This document shows positions 47,675 to 57,246 of a stretch of DNA of 64,000 bases, one piece after another. Position 1 is the first letter of the stretch; each line of letters opens with the position of its first letter. Both the position numbers and the translations under genes were made by a program. The notes beneath the pieces were generated by a model. The model had not been told where the DNA came from, ran no database searches, and was given only the letters and a program-made list of their open reading frames with translations. Source of the stretch: Pseudomonadota bacterium (GTDB lineage Bacteria; Pseudomonadota; Alphaproteobacteria; Rickettsiales; UBA1997); NCBI GenBank assembly GCA_018970485.1, contig JAGWWH010000001.1, positions 1-64,000 on the forward strand, in the 5' to 3' direction.

Positions 47675-48271
47675 ATGAAAACGAAGAAATTTTTACTGAC
47701 ATTACTCCTTGTCACAATCTCCTCTTGCGCCTTAACCAGTGCGATGTGGAACAAGAAATACAACGACACCATTAGGAACTTTTTCGTCAGCGCCGACGGA
47801 AAATACATCGCCTTTCTTGGTCAAAATTTTCACTACGTTCTTTCCGATGATTCAAATATTTTAAAACTGATTTTGTCTTGGAATGGTCGTAGCGCAATCT
47901 TCATCAACACCGAAAAAACCGAGTTACGTTTGGACAGAAACAACAACATTAGCGGCGACGTGGTGATTGAATGTTTCGAGTCAAAAACTTTGCTCAAAGA
48001 AGACCGAGTTTTGCTCACTTCGCTGGGCTTTCGCAGAAATAATTACAACGGCGAGCTGACGCTGAGACTCAAGATTTCTGGCAAAAGATATTTACCAAGA
48101 AGCGACGTTGTTTACGGAGTTTCGTCGTTAAGACGTTTTTACGTGATTTCGATTAAACAGGGTCGAGGCGTCGGCGCTTCAATCGCGATGACTGCTTTAA
48201 CGCCAATTACAGTGACAGTTGATGGAGTGATTCTGCTTGGAAAAATAATTCTAATGCCCTTTGGAGATTAG
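47675..48271 (+). CDS. putative lipoprotein
   Basis: 198 residues with a lipoprotein signal: basic start, hydrophobic stretch and lipobox 'TISSC' (Cys at about 18). The rest is beta-rich; the end 'LTPITVTVDGVILLGKIILMPFGD' is hydrophobic and recalls small YceK/YidQ-type lipoproteins, a weak resemblance. It stands alone between ligA and yaaA, convergent with the latter. Confidence 0.7.
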   Translation: MKTKKFLLTLLLVTISSCALTSAMWNKKYNDTIRNFFVSADGKYIAFLGQNFHYVLSDDSNILKLILSWNGRSAIFINTEKTELRLDRNNNISGDVVIECFESKTLLKEDRVLLTSLGFRRNNYNGELTLRLKISGKRYLPRSDVVYGVSSLRRFYVISIKQGRGVGASIAMTALTPITVTVDGVILLGKIILMPFGD

Positions 48272-48357
48272 ACTTAAAAACGACCACTTCTTGCGATTTT
48301 TGACAGAGCACCCCTCTTGAGACCTTGATTACATTGAATCGCCAAAAAAAGATAAAA

Positions 48358-48373
48358 TTTGCCCGCGGGCAAA
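48358..48373. terminator. bidirectional hairpin between convergent genes
   Basis: Perfect dyad 'tttgcccgcgggcaaa' flanked by A/T tracts on both sides, between the lipoprotein stop and the yaaA stop. It could end transcription from both strands. Confidence 0.55.
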
Positions 48374-48386
48374 AATTGCCTAAAAA

Positions 48387-49124
48387 CTACCTCACAAACA
48401 CAAAGTTTTCTTCATCCGACATCTCTTTTTCAAATTTGTAATTCTCAATTTTGAAATTTTTTAACTCCTGCGCATCGGTTAATTTATTTTTGATGATGAA
48501 GTTACTCATTAGTCCGCGAGCCTTCTTGGCGTTGATTCCGACAATTTTGTAAACACCATTTTTATTTTCTTTGAAAATGACGTTGATGATTTTTGCAGAA
48601 ATTTTTTTTGGATTTACAGCGGAGAAATATTCTTCAGAAGCTAAATTAATGATCTGCTTCGCGCCTTGAGCGTCAAGGTATTGCGAGATTTTTTCACTCC
48701 AGAATTTGCAAAGATTTAAACTACTCGTACCCATTTCTAAGCGGTAAGGCTGCATTAAATCCAGAGGGCGCAAAATGCCGTAAAATCCTGAGAGAATGCG
48801 TAAATGTTTTTGGGCAAAATCGAAATCTGCGGCACTGAATTTTTCCACTTCGATTGGTTTGTAAACATCGCCATCAAAGGCTAGAAGAGCTTGTTTGGAA
48901 TTTTGAAATGTGAATTTGTCGGAAAATTTTTTGAATCTTTCGTGATTTAATTCGGCCAATTTTTTACTGACTCCCATCAATTTTTCCAAATCCAGAACCG
49001 AAAATTTTCTAAGTTTTGTGACAAGCTCTTTGGTTTCGTTACTGAAATGTGGAGTCGTAAAATTTGAGTAAGAAAAGCCAGATTCGTAATTCAGCGACTT
49101 GGCTGGAGAGATTAAAATCAACAT
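48387..49124 (-). CDS. yaaA: peroxide stress protein YaaA
   Basis: 245 residues. 'ILISPAKSLNYES' at the start and 'LAFDGDVYKPIEV', 'LRILSGFYGILRPLDLMQPYRLEMG' and 'INLASEEYFSAV' are the YaaA/DUF328 signatures. It lowers intracellular iron and limits DNA damage under hydrogen peroxide. It overlaps the permease upstream by seven bases. Confidence 0.95.
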   Translation of the reverse strand: MLILISPAKSLNYESGFSYSNFTTPHFSNETKELVTKLRKFSVLDLEKLMGVSKKLAELNHERFKKFSDKFTFQNSKQALLAFDGDVYKPIEVEKFSAADFDFAQKHLRILSGFYGILRPLDLMQPYRLEMGTSSLNLCKFWSEKISQYLDAQGAKQIINLASEEYFSAVNPKKISAKIINVIFKENKNGVYKIVGINAKKARGLMSNFIIKNKLTDAQELKNFKIENYKFEKEMSDEENFVFVR

Positions 49125-50662
49125 TGCTCGACCTCTTTAGAAATTCTTTCCAGATTACTTTGAATCTGTTTTTTGTTTACTTTTTTCCCAACAAAAATTC
49201 TGCAAGCGAGGTAGGAAATTGTGACGATGAAAATGTTGTCGATGGGAAAAAGAATCATTTTTTCTTGATGTAAAAATTTGATCGCAAGCAGAGCTAGCAA
49301 GTATGCGGAGATGAAAAAATTAGACTTTAGCGAGTTAATCAAATGAGTGGGTTTTTTCTCGATTAACAAAATGTGAATCAAAATTAATGCGCCGGTTAGT
49401 GCGGCGAGGTAAATTAAATTGCGAATGTTTGACCAGTAAATCAGCAAGCTACAGCAGGCAAAACCGCCGTAACCAATGAGTTTGTAAGCAAGTAATTTGA
49501 ACGGTCGATTCAGCTCTGGAAGCTCTTGGCGCAAAACAATCAAAACAATTGGTCCAGCTAAGTAAGAAAAAACTACGACCGAAGAAAGAAAATCGACAAG
49601 CTGTTGCCAAGTTGGAAATGGTAGCAAAAAACCAGCTCCGACAAAGGCGTTGAACCAGAGGCAGTAAGCGGGAGAGGAAAATTTGTTTAATTTGTTGAAA
49701 GGAGTTTTTGGGAAAAAATCTTTCGCCAATCCCAACAAAATTCTTGAAGTTGCCGCAGTGTAAACATTGGCGGTGCCAAGTGGCGCAAGGACGGCGTCGA
49801 TGAATAAAATATTAATGACGACATGAATTCCAAACAAAGAAACTATTCCAAGTAAAGGCGCGGCGCTGCCGGAGGGAATTTTTTTGTCACCAAGACAAGC
49901 GATGTAAATCAACGAAAGTGAAGAGTACAAAATCAAGCCGATCAAAATTGGAGCGAAAAGAGAGTAGGGCAGAGCCTTTCTTGGATTTGAAGTGCTGTTG
50001 GCTAAAATTAGACCATTTTGAAATCCCGTAAAAGCAAAAGCTAAGCCACTTCCGGTGATTGCGAGCAAGGATTTTTCTAAAGAAAATTCGTGATGAAGAT
50101 TGACGAAGTTAACATTTTCCCAACTACCAAACAAAGCGATGAGAACCCAAGCAATTGCAATTGGAGCTAAAATTTTCCAAATGCTGACCAGCGAATTAAC
50201 TCGCGCGACATTCTTAAGTAAAAAGCAATTGAACCAAGTAAGTAGGGTGATCAAAGCAAAAGAAACGAAGAGACCAATTTTGCTAAGAGTAATTCCAGCT
50301 TGGTTTTCGATTACTAAATCATTGCACCAAAAGCTAAAATATTGCATCGCTGACTGTACTTCGATCGGCAAGTAAACTACGTAACTCAACCAGCCGACAG
50401 CTAAAAATACGAAAGAAGTAGTGCGGTTGTGAGTGATGCCGATGAAGCGAGAAAGGCCGCCAACAATGGGGGCGATGGTTATTACTTCAGCAAAGGTAAG
50501 CGCGATGATGAGAGTTAAAATTGCAACAATTAGCCAAGAGAGAAGTACGCCAACACCAGCAGTTTCGAAGCCGTAGTAAGGAGAAAAAAGCCAGCCGCAG
50601 CCAATCATTCCGCCGGTCGACATTAGCATTAACTGCGCGGTGCTGAGTTTGTTGTTTTTCAT
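49118..50662 (-). CDS. APC-family amino acid permease
   Basis: 514 residues from ATG 50662 with about 12-14 helices; 'MSTGGMIGCGWLFSPYYGFETAG' is the helix-1 signature and 'TGSGLAFAFTGFQNGLILAN' lies in the helix-6 region. A longer frame starts at GTG 50710, but this lies inside the fabI terminator, so ATG 50662 is preferred. Substrate unknown; it differs clearly from the permease at 6363. Co-directional with and overlapping yaaA. Confidence 0.88.
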   Translation of the reverse strand: MKNNKLSTAQLMLMSTGGMIGCGWLFSPYYGFETAGVGVLLSWLIVAILTLIIALTFAEVITIAPIVGGLSRFIGITHNRTTSFVFLAVGWLSYVVYLPIEVQSAMQYFSFWCNDLVIENQAGITLSKIGLFVSFALITLLTWFNCFLLKNVARVNSLVSIWKILAPIAIAWVLIALFGSWENVNFVNLHHEFSLEKSLLAITGSGLAFAFTGFQNGLILANSTSNPRKALPYSLFAPILIGLILYSSLSLIYIACLGDKKIPSGSAAPLLGIVSLFGIHVVINILFIDAVLAPLGTANVYTAATSRILLGLAKDFFPKTPFNKLNKFSSPAYCLWFNAFVGAGFLLPFPTWQQLVDFLSSVVVFSYLAGPIVLIVLRQELPELNRPFKLLAYKLIGYGGFACCSLLIYWSNIRNLIYLAALTGALILIHILLIEKKPTHLINSLKSNFFISAYLLALLAIKFLHQEKMILFPIDNIFIVTISYLACRIFVGKKVNKKQIQSNLERISKEVEQC

Positions 50663-50681
50663 CTGTTGGGAAATTTTAAGT

Positions 50682-50718
50682 AAAAAAAAGAGGGAGTGAA
50701 TCGGGTTCACCCCCTCTT
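50682..50718 (-). terminator. rho-independent terminator after fabI
   Basis: On the minus strand a stem of aagagggggtgaa / ttcactccctctt with one mismatch and a 5-base loop is followed by a T tract (the A run at 50682-50689). It separates fabI from the permease gene. Confidence 0.75.
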
Positions 50719-50732
50719 TTTATTTGGTCGAA

Positions 50733-51551
50733 TTACTCGCCATCTCGAATGATGGAGAGATCGGGAGCATCCGGCGCTTTCATTCCAACTACGTGGTAGC
50801 CAGCGTCAACGTGAAGATTTTCACCAGTTACACCACCACCAAGTTCAGAAAGCAAAAAGACAGCAGCACCGCCAACATCTTCCAAAGTGATGTTGCGACG
50901 CAGTGGAGCGTTGTACTCATTCCATTTAAAGATGAGGCGGAAATCGCCAATTCCGCTAGCAGCAAGAGTTTTAACCGGGCCGGCAGAAATTGAATTTACG
51001 CGGATGTTGTCTTTACCCATGTCCATGGAGAGGTAACGCACAGAAGCCTCGAGAGCGGCTTTGGCAACACCCATTACGTTGTAGTGAGGCATTACTTTTT
51101 CAGAGCCGTAGTAACTTAAAGTAACGATGCTGCCACCGCCGGCTTTTTTCATCAAAGGCTCAGCTTCTTTTGCAACCGCAACTAAAGAGAAGGCGGAGAT
51201 ATTCATGGTGTTGGTGAAGTTGGCGGGACTGGTGTCTAAATATTTGCCGCGAAGTTCGTCTTTGTCTGAGTAAGCAATGGCATGAACTAAGAAATCAAGT
51301 TTGCCCCATTTTTTTTCGATCTCTTCGAAAACTTTTTTAACGGAAGCGGGGTCATTAACGTCGCAAGGAAGAACGATGTCGGATCCAACTGAAGCAGCGA
51401 GTGGCTCTACGCGTTTTTGTAGGGCCTCACCTTGGTAAGTAAAAGCAAGTTCCGCACCGAATTTTTTGCATTGTTCGGTAATGCCCCAAGCGATTGAGCG
51501 ATTGTTAGCAACGCCCATGATTAGGCCTTTTTTTCCTGCAAGAATTGTCAT
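50733..51551 (-). CDS. fabI: enoyl-ACP reductase FabI
   Basis: 272 residues. 'GLIMGVANNRSIAWGI' (NAD binding), 'SYYGSEKVMPHYNVMGVAKAALE' containing the Tyr-x6-Lys pair, and the C-terminal 'GYHVVGM' are FabI hallmarks. It performs the last reduction in type II fatty acid elongation and is the usual triclosan-class target. It lies three bases after leuD. Confidence 0.96.
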   Translation of the reverse strand: MTILAGKKGLIMGVANNRSIAWGITEQCKKFGAELAFTYQGEALQKRVEPLAASVGSDIVLPCDVNDPASVKKVFEEIEKKWGKLDFLVHAIAYSDKDELRGKYLDTSPANFTNTMNISAFSLVAVAKEAEPLMKKAGGGSIVTLSYYGSEKVMPHYNVMGVAKAALEASVRYLSMDMGKDNIRVNSISAGPVKTLAASGIGDFRLIFKWNEYNAPLRRNITLEDVGGAAVFLLSELGGGVTGENLHVDAGYHVVGMKAPDAPDLSIIRDGE

Positions 51552-51554
51552 TTT

Positions 51555-52181
51555 TTAAGAGTTTTGTTGAGTTGAAGAGTTGAATAGCCACGGAGCTAGT
51601 CCTTTAGCCTTAATCTCAAAGGCTGAAATTTGAGAAGATTTTTGAAGAGTTAAACCGATGTCGTCAAGCCCTTCAATCAGGCAATGTTTGCGAAAAGGAT
51701 CAACTTCAAATTGATAAATTTTGCTGCCAGCACGCACTTCTTGTTTTGGCAAATCGATGGTCATTTTGTTTTCAGCTGACTTCGCGAAATCCAACAATTC
51801 TTCAACTTGCTTGGAAGGCAGAACGATCGGCAAAATCGAATTTTTGAAGCAGTTGTTGTAGAAAATATCGGCGAAAGATGGCGCGATGATTGCATGAATT
51901 CCAAAATCAGCTAAAGCCCACGGAGCATGTTCACGACTTGATCCGCAGCCAAAATTATCACGAGCGATTAAAATTTGCGCATTGCTGAATTCGGGTTTGT
52001 TCAAAACGAAATCTTCAATTTTTTTCTCGTTCAAATCGAAACGCATTTCAAAAAATAAAGCCTTGCCAAGACCAGTGCGCTGAATGGTTTTGAGGAATTG
52101 TTTCGGGATGATCATGTCGGTGTCAATATTGACCAAAGGCAAGGCAGCAGCGACTGAAGTAAGGGTTGTGAATTTTTCCAT
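51555..52181 (-). CDS. leuD: 3-isopropylmalate dehydratase small subunit
   Basis: 208 residues with '[15 protein letters not shown]', '[15 protein letters not shown]' and '[14 protein letters not shown]'. With the large subunit LeuC it isomerises isopropylmalate in leucine synthesis. leuC and leuB are not in the window, so pathway completeness is untested. It is tightly coupled to fabI, an unusual pairing. Confidence 0.94.
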   Translation of the reverse strand: MEKFTTLTSVAAALPLVNIDTDMIIPKQFLKTIQRTGLGKALFFEMRFDLNEKKIEDFVLNKPEFSNAQILIARDNFGCGSSREHAPWALADFGIHAIIAPSFADIFYNNCFKNSILPIVLPSKQVEELLDFAKSAENKMTIDLPKQEVRAGSKIYQFEVDPFRKHCLIEGLDDIGLTLQKSSQISAFEIKAKGLAPWLFNSSTQQNS

Positions 52182-52239
52182 TTTTGAAGATTTTATTCAT
52201 GTCTTCCTGAAGTCAGGATTGGAGACACTTTGTTGGTGG

Positions 52240-53199
52240 TTAAGCTAAAAATCTATTCCAAAATTTATCGCTTAGGTTTGGTAAAACTGAGTTGATTTCT
52301 CTCATCTCCTCCATCTTGCCATTGCAGTGCAAAACAAGGTCGCATCCGGCATCCAGAATTGCTTTCGTTTTTTCAGAAAAATTTCCTTTAAGCGCTTTCA
52401 TCGAAACGTCGTCACTCATCAAAATATTTTTAAAACCGATTTCTTCTCGAATTAATTGAATCGCGGTTGGCGAGGTTGTGGCGCAATTAATTTTGTCAAT
52501 CGCTGTGTAAAGAATGTGAGCAGTCATCGCGAATTTTTGATCGCGGAGCTGTTGGAATGTAACGAAATCTGTAGCCCTCAATTCAGAGATCGAAGCCTCA
52601 ACTACAGGTAATTCTAAATGTGAATCGGAAGTGCCGCGACCATGACCGGGAATGTGCTTAATCACCGGAAAAACATTTTGTGAAAGCAATCCCTCACAAA
52701 CTTTTCTGCCCAAATCTGCAACTTGCGCAGCGTTATTTCCGTAAGCGCGATCACCGATTACTTGGTGAGTTTTTTCAGTCAAAATATCGAGAACGGGAGC
52801 GCAATTTACGTTGATTCCAACTTCATTCAAATCGCGACCAATTTCCTGAAAGTTTTTAAACAAAGCCTCGCGAGCCTTTTCTGGATTGGTTGCGTAAAGA
52901 TCAGCAAAATATTTTCCTGCGGGATATTTTTTCCAATTCGGTTCATTCATGCGCGCAACGCGTCCACCTTCTTGATCAACTAAAACCAAAATTTCGCCAT
53001 CCATCACTTCGCGCAGAGAATCGGTTAATTTTTTTAACTGATTTTTGTCGACGATGTTTCGTGAAAAAATAATGAAACCGAGGCCAGCATTTTTTGCGAA
53101 AAAATATTTCTCTTCATCACTAAGAGAAGCGCCAGCAATTCCGTAAATTACAGGCTTGGAGATTTTTTTATTTTCAGAAATTTTTTGTAAAAGAGACAT
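52240..53199 (-). CDS. nagZ: beta-N-acetylhexosaminidase NagZ (glycoside hydrolase family 3)
   Basis: 319 residues. 'GRVARMNEPNWKKYPAG', the conserved 'KHIPGHGRGTSDSHLELP' loop and 'LMSDDVSMKALKGNF' with the nucleophile Asp identify NagZ. It removes GlcNAc from anhydromuropeptides in the cytoplasm during cell wall recycling, the same route in which AmgK acts. Confidence 0.93.
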   Translation of the reverse strand: MSLLQKISENKKISKPVIYGIAGASLSDEEKYFFAKNAGLGFIIFSRNIVDKNQLKKLTDSLREVMDGEILVLVDQEGGRVARMNEPNWKKYPAGKYFADLYATNPEKAREALFKNFQEIGRDLNEVGINVNCAPVLDILTEKTHQVIGDRAYGNNAAQVADLGRKVCEGLLSQNVFPVIKHIPGHGRGTSDSHLELPVVEASISELRATDFVTFQQLRDQKFAMTAHILYTAIDKINCATTSPTAIQLIREEIGFKNILMSDDVSMKALKGNFSEKTKAILDAGCDLVLHCNGKMEEMREINSVLPNLSDKFWNRFLA

Positions 53200-53234
53200 C
53201 GAATTGAAAATGATTTGGAGCGTGTTTTTAAAAA

Positions 53235-54236
53235 TTATTGCAGGGAATCGAAGAATTTTAAAATTTTTTTACGGTTTTCTTCGAAGAGAGTTTCAAGTTT
53301 TTTTGCGTTGTAACTCAAAACTGAAATGATCGAGGTAAAGTCTTTAAATCCCATACCCGCATAGCTTTGAAAGGTTTTAATTTCAGGAATTTCTAGAAAA
53401 GATTTAACGACGAGGGAGCGAAAAAAAATTGTCGAAAAATTTTCTTCGAAAAATTTTTGTTCTCCTTGAGTTTGCTGTAAAGGAGTCGAGGAGTCTAGAT
53501 CACCACACATTTCAAGGGTATTTCCATTACAAATTTTTTCCAAATTCTCAAAAAACTTTTCGTAAAATTTTTCTAAATTTTTTTCATTCATCGCAAAAAT
53601 TTCAGACCATAGTTCAGGATCCGAATTATCTAGGCGAAAAGCTTTTTGAAAAAATTCTTCAGTGATTTTTTTGGGCGAAAATTCTGCGGTCAGAAAAGAT
53701 AAAAATTGCGGCAAGTGTGAAACTAGTGCGTAAATCTCGTCATGCTTTTTTGCTTCGAGAAAATCAGGAATCGCGCCAATTTTTTTAGCAATTTCAACAA
53801 CTTCTAAACTTTCTTTGCAGAGAATAAATTTTTTGCCGGAAAATAGGTCGGCATCAGCATTTTCAAATCCAGTATTTTCAGAGCCGGCAACTGGGTGACA
53901 AGGAATGAAATTTTTTGGTAAATTTTCGACATCAAGTTCTTTTACCGAACCCAAATCAATCACCAAAGCGCGAACATTTTTTAGTTCAAAAAATATTTCA
54001 TCGTAAGCTGAAATTGGGGCGGCGACAACAATGAAATCAAAGCTAAAAAGATCTTCAGAAAAGAAGCTTAAGTTAGTAAATCCGTCCTTAATTATTTCGG
54101 AATTTTTAGCGTAATCAATCGTTTCTAAATCAGTGTCACAAGCAAAAATCTCTTTACTTAAATTATTTTTTTTAAGGGCTTTGGCAAAAGATCCGCCGAT
54201 TAATCCCAGACCGATTATTAGAGTTTTTTGAAACAT
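53235..54236 (-). CDS. tyrA: prephenate dehydrogenase (TyrA)
   Basis: 333 residues from ATG 54236, which starts right at the NAD-binding 'LIIGLGLIGGSFAKALKK'; an upstream in-frame TTG adds only unlikely sequence. 'PCHPVAGSENTGFENADADLF' is the catalytic His region, and 'ALVSHLPQFLSF' follows. It oxidises prephenate (or arogenate) on the way to tyrosine. No ACT domain is seen. It lies 35 bases upstream of nagZ. Confidence 0.9.
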   Translation of the reverse strand: MFQKTLIIGLGLIGGSFAKALKKNNLSKEIFACDTDLETIDYAKNSEIIKDGFTNLSFFSEDLFSFDFIVVAAPISAYDEIFFELKNVRALVIDLGSVKELDVENLPKNFIPCHPVAGSENTGFENADADLFSGKKFILCKESLEVVEIAKKIGAIPDFLEAKKHDEIYALVSHLPQFLSFLTAEFSPKKITEEFFQKAFRLDNSDPELWSEIFAMNEKNLEKFYEKFFENLEKICNGNTLEMCGDLDSSTPLQQTQGEQKFFEENFSTIFFRSLVVKSFLEIPEIKTFQSYAGMGFKDFTSIISVLSYNAKKLETLFEENRKKILKFFDSLQ

Positions 54237-54312
54237 ATTTTTTGCGTTGATAATTCTTTTGTCGGTTCCTACGTTCACGTCACTTTTTCTGTTATTCAAG
54301 CTTCCCCACCAA

Positions 54313-54471
54313 ATGAAAAAAATAATTCTGTTCGCAATCTTATTTTGTGCAGCTTCTTGTAATAATAAGGTGATCGATATTAAGAGCCCTTGCGTTTCAA
54401 CAGAAGATGGACCTTGCGGTCCAAAAAAACCAGTAAACGAATGGTGGCTTAAAAATTACAAAAACTCTTAA
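54313..54471 (+). CDS. small lipoprotein
   Basis: 52 residues from ATG 54313; a longer frame from 54247 overlaps the tyrA promoter region and is less likely. Lipobox 'LFCAASC' leads into a short tail 'SPCVSTEDGPCGPKKPVNEW'. I recall similar very small lipoproteins in Rickettsia genomes, but cannot check. It is two bases before the next gene and likely in the ctpA operon. Confidence 0.7.
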   Translation: MKKIILFAILFCAASCNNKVIDIKSPCVSTEDGPCGPKKPVNEWWLKNYKNS

Positions 54472-54473
54472 AC

Positions 54474-54857
54474 ATGTCAGAAAGTTTCGTCGACAGATTT
54501 GCTAAAAAAGGAAACACAACTTTTACAGCAGAAGCGACAAAAAACCAATCTCCGCAATCAACCCAAAAAAGTTTTTCTGAGATGACTCAGAAAGATTCCC
54601 TCTCTAACAAAAAACCGGTAGATCCTCAAAAAAAAATGCAATCTGAACTAATTTATCTAGTGAAAGGAGTTGATGCTGGGCGCAATGCTTGGTATTACGT
54701 TTTAGTTGATCGTTTGAAGTTACAACTTTTCTTAAAAGCTCTGAACGACGAAATCATACATCTCGAAAACTACGGAAAAATTCTTTACTCTGCTTACGGA
54801 GATGATCCTTCTGCTGAAATTACTGCGAAGCTGAAAGAAGAGTACGGAATCGAGTAA
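54474..54857 (+). CDS. conserved Rickettsiales-like hypothetical protein
   Basis: 127 residues. A Ser/Gln/Lys-rich disordered first half precedes a conserved-looking domain 'GRNAWYYVLVDRLKLQLFLK' then 'ENYGKILYSAYGDDPSAEI'. It resembles a Rickettsia hypothetical family (DUF2671, from memory, not verified). It sits between the small lipoprotein and ctpA. Confidence 0.7.
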   Translation: MSESFVDRFAKKGNTTFTAEATKNQSPQSTQKSFSEMTQKDSLSNKKPVDPQKKMQSELIYLVKGVDAGRNAWYYVLVDRLKLQLFLKALNDEIIHLENYGKILYSAYGDDPSAEITAKLKEEYGIE

Positions 54858-54865
54858 AATAGAAA

Positions 54866-56167
54866 ATGAAGCTCCTAAAGATTTCCACCATTGTTACTCT
54901 ATCTATCTTTGTCGGATTTGTCTCAGCTTTGTCTTTTTCGCAAATCGAAATTAAGCCGATAAAATTTGATGATAAGGTTGGGCAAAATCAAAAGGAGTTT
55001 CTCGATGATGTCATCAATCGAGTTAAAAAAGATTACGTTGAAGAAAAAACAGATAGACAACTCGCTGAAGCCGCCGCTTCAGGAATATTATCATCTCTCG
55101 ATCCTCATTCCTCTTACCTAAACGAAGACTCTCTTAAAGAAATGCAGGTGCAAACCAAGGGCGAGTTTGGTGGATTAGGTGTTGAAATTACAATCGAGGC
55201 CTCGGTAGTAAAAGTTGTATCTCCGATTGAAGGTACGCCAGCTTTCAAGGTTGGTCTAAAGACTGGTGATTATATCACTAAGGTTGATGGAAAAAATGTA
55301 ATTGGCCTTTCAATCGAAGAGGTGGTTAAAAAACTAAGAGGTAAGCCAGGAACTAGCGTTAAAATTACCGTTCTGCGTAAAGGTGAAAAAGCTCCTCTCG
55401 AAAAAACTATTACTCGCGAAATCATTAAAGTTAGAGCCGTTAAATCAGCCAAGTTCAAAGATATCGCTTACATTAAAATCAATACCTTCTCCGAGCAGGC
55501 CTATGCTGGATTGGAATCGGAGTTGAAAAAATTAAAAGACAAAAATCTCAAGGGCTTAGTGCTTGATTTACGCAACAATCCGGGTGGCCTTCTTGATCAA
55601 TCAGTTAAGATTAGTGACGCCTTTTTAAACAAAGGAAAGTTAGTGGTTTCGATCAAGGGTCGAGATTCTGAATCAAAGGAATATTTAGATGAATCTGATG
55701 AATCCCTTGTGCCAAACTTGCCAATTGTTGTATTGATTAATGAGGGATCGGCTTCTGCCTCTGAAATTGTCGCTGGAGCTTTGCAAGATCACAAAAGAGC
55801 AGTAATCATGGGAGTTAAATCTTTTGGTAAAGGTTCGGTACAAACCGTCATTCCTCTTGAGAAAAATCATGGCGCCTTGCGTTTAACTACCGCACTTTAT
55901 TACACCCCAAGCGGTAGATCGATTCAGGCTCATGGCATTGAGCCGGATATCGAAGTTATTAATGCTAAAATTGAAAAAGCTGAACAATCTGATCGCGATT
56001 CAGAAGCTGATCTTAAAGGTCACATTCAGCTACAGCAGGCAATTGAAGAGGCTAAAAAAGAGAAGATCGGGGAAGATAACTTGGATACCTACGGTCAAGA
56101 TTATCAACTTGCTCGCGCTCTTGATTTGATTCGCGGCGTTAATGTTTATAAATCAGCTACAAAATGA
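54866..56167 (+). CDS. ctpA: C-terminal processing protease CtpA (S41 peptidase)
   Basis: 433 residues: signal anchor at the start, PDZ domain (about 95-175, 'GEFGGLGVEITIEASVVKVV') and an S41 catalytic domain with Ser in 'NEGSASASEIVAGALQD' and Lys in 'KSFGKGSVQTVIPL'. It cleaves periplasmic proteins at hydrophobic C-termini and tunes peptidoglycan hydrolases. It overlaps the SurA-like gene by four bases. Confidence 0.95.
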   Translation: MKLLKISTIVTLSIFVGFVSALSFSQIEIKPIKFDDKVGQNQKEFLDDVINRVKKDYVEEKTDRQLAEAAASGILSSLDPHSSYLNEDSLKEMQVQTKGEFGGLGVEITIEASVVKVVSPIEGTPAFKVGLKTGDYITKVDGKNVIGLSIEEVVKKLRGKPGTSVKITVLRKGEKAPLEKTITREIIKVRAVKSAKFKDIAYIKINTFSEQAYAGLESELKKLKDKNLKGLVLDLRNNPGGLLDQSVKISDAFLNKGKLVVSIKGRDSESKEYLDESDESLVPNLPIVVLINEGSASASEIVAGALQDHKRAVIMGVKSFGKGSVQTVIPLEKNHGALRLTTALYYTPSGRSIQAHGIEPDIEVINAKIEKAEQSDRDSEADLKGHIQLQQAIEEAKKEKIGEDNLDTYGQDYQLARALDLIRGVNVYKSATK

Positions 56168-57084
56168 AGAGGCTAATCTTCGCTGTAGCTTTTTCTCTGA
56201 TTTCATCTCCATCCTTTTCTTTAGAATTCTCTGATTTTGTAGCTGCTAAGGTTAATAATAAGGCTATTACCAACTCTGAAGTTTCCGATCGTTATCGATT
56301 CGTTATTCTTACATCAAAAATAACCACAAAAGATGCGAATGAAAAAAAGATTTTACGGGAGCAAGTAATCAATAAAATGGTTGACGAAGAGCTGATTAGA
56401 CAAGATGCCAAGAATCTAAAAATAGAAATCAGCGAAAAAGAATTAAAAGAAGCAATCGAGTTGGTGGCAACTCAACGTAAGCAAACTCCGGCACAATTTA
56501 AATCCCTCTTACAACGCAATAATTTATCTTTCGAAAGCTACTCCAATCAAATTGAAGCAGAGATTTGTTGGTCAAAAATAATTTCTGAAGTTTTGCGTGG
56601 TCGGGTAAAAATCAGTGATGTTGAAGTGAAGGAGTTTTTTGAGCAGAACCAGCTAAATTCAGACGTTAGAAAGTTTTTTCTCGCCGAAGTTTTGATTTCT
56701 CAGTCCGAAAATGCCGCTCAATTTGCTGAAAAATTATCACTTGAACTCAAGCGTGGCGCAGATTTCAAGGCAATAATCAAACAATTTTCTTCCAGCGTTA
56801 TTGGTGATGGAAGTGGGGAAATAGGCTGGGTAGCTCAAGCTGATCTCGATCCAAAAATTTACGCCGCAATCTCAAAGTTAGGGAAGGGGGAATATTCAGA
56901 GTCAGTTAAGCTGGCCAACGGCTATCACATATTCAAAGTCTTAGACAGTAAGGTTGAAAGCAATGTCGCAGATCAAGACCTAAAAGCTGCAAAGAACATG
57001 ATCTTCAATCGTAAATTACAGATTTTGGCCAAAGGGTATTTAATGGATTTGCGCAAAAAGGCATTTATTGAGATCGAGAACTAA
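56164..57084 (+). CDS. surA: periplasmic SurA/PpiC-type peptidyl-prolyl isomerase
   Basis: 306 residues with a signal peptide (cut near 'SPSFS'), a SurA-N chaperone region ('VAAKVNNKAITNSEV', 'REQVINKMVDEELIRQDA') and one parvulin domain (about 170-270, 'GSGEIGWVAQADLDPKIYAAI' and 'NGYHIFKVLDSK'). It helps fold outer-membrane proteins. Classical SurA has two parvulin domains; the single one here is common in alphaproteobacteria. Confidence 0.88.
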   Translation: MKRLIFAVAFSLISSPSFSLEFSDFVAAKVNNKAITNSEVSDRYRFVILTSKITTKDANEKKILREQVINKMVDEELIRQDAKNLKIEISEKELKEAIELVATQRKQTPAQFKSLLQRNNLSFESYSNQIEAEICWSKIISEVLRGRVKISDVEVKEFFEQNQLNSDVRKFFLAEVLISQSENAAQFAEKLSLELKRGADFKAIIKQFSSSVIGDGSGEIGWVAQADLDPKIYAAISKLGKGEYSESVKLANGYHIFKVLDSKVESNVADQDLKAAKNMIFNRKLQILAKGYLMDLRKKAFIEIEN

Positions 57085-57246
57085 AAAATTCATTAATTTT
57101 ATTCTAAAGATTATTTAGTTATTTTCTGTCCCCTTGTTGAAGGAATGTTTTATTATGCGTGAGGTAAGTGTAAAAATATAAGATATAAACCATTTAATAT
57201 TATTATATTTCAACCAATAGCAAACCTAATTTTTACTTAAAATATT

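Noticed and set aside
50663-50710. GTG start 16 codons upstream for the APC permease
   Set aside because: It falls within the fabI terminator hairpin; ATG 50662 begins the family-like N-terminus.
54247-54312. longer start for the small lipoprotein
   Set aside because: The ATG at 54313 begins directly with a lipoprotein signal; the upstream extension lies in the divergent gap with tyrA.
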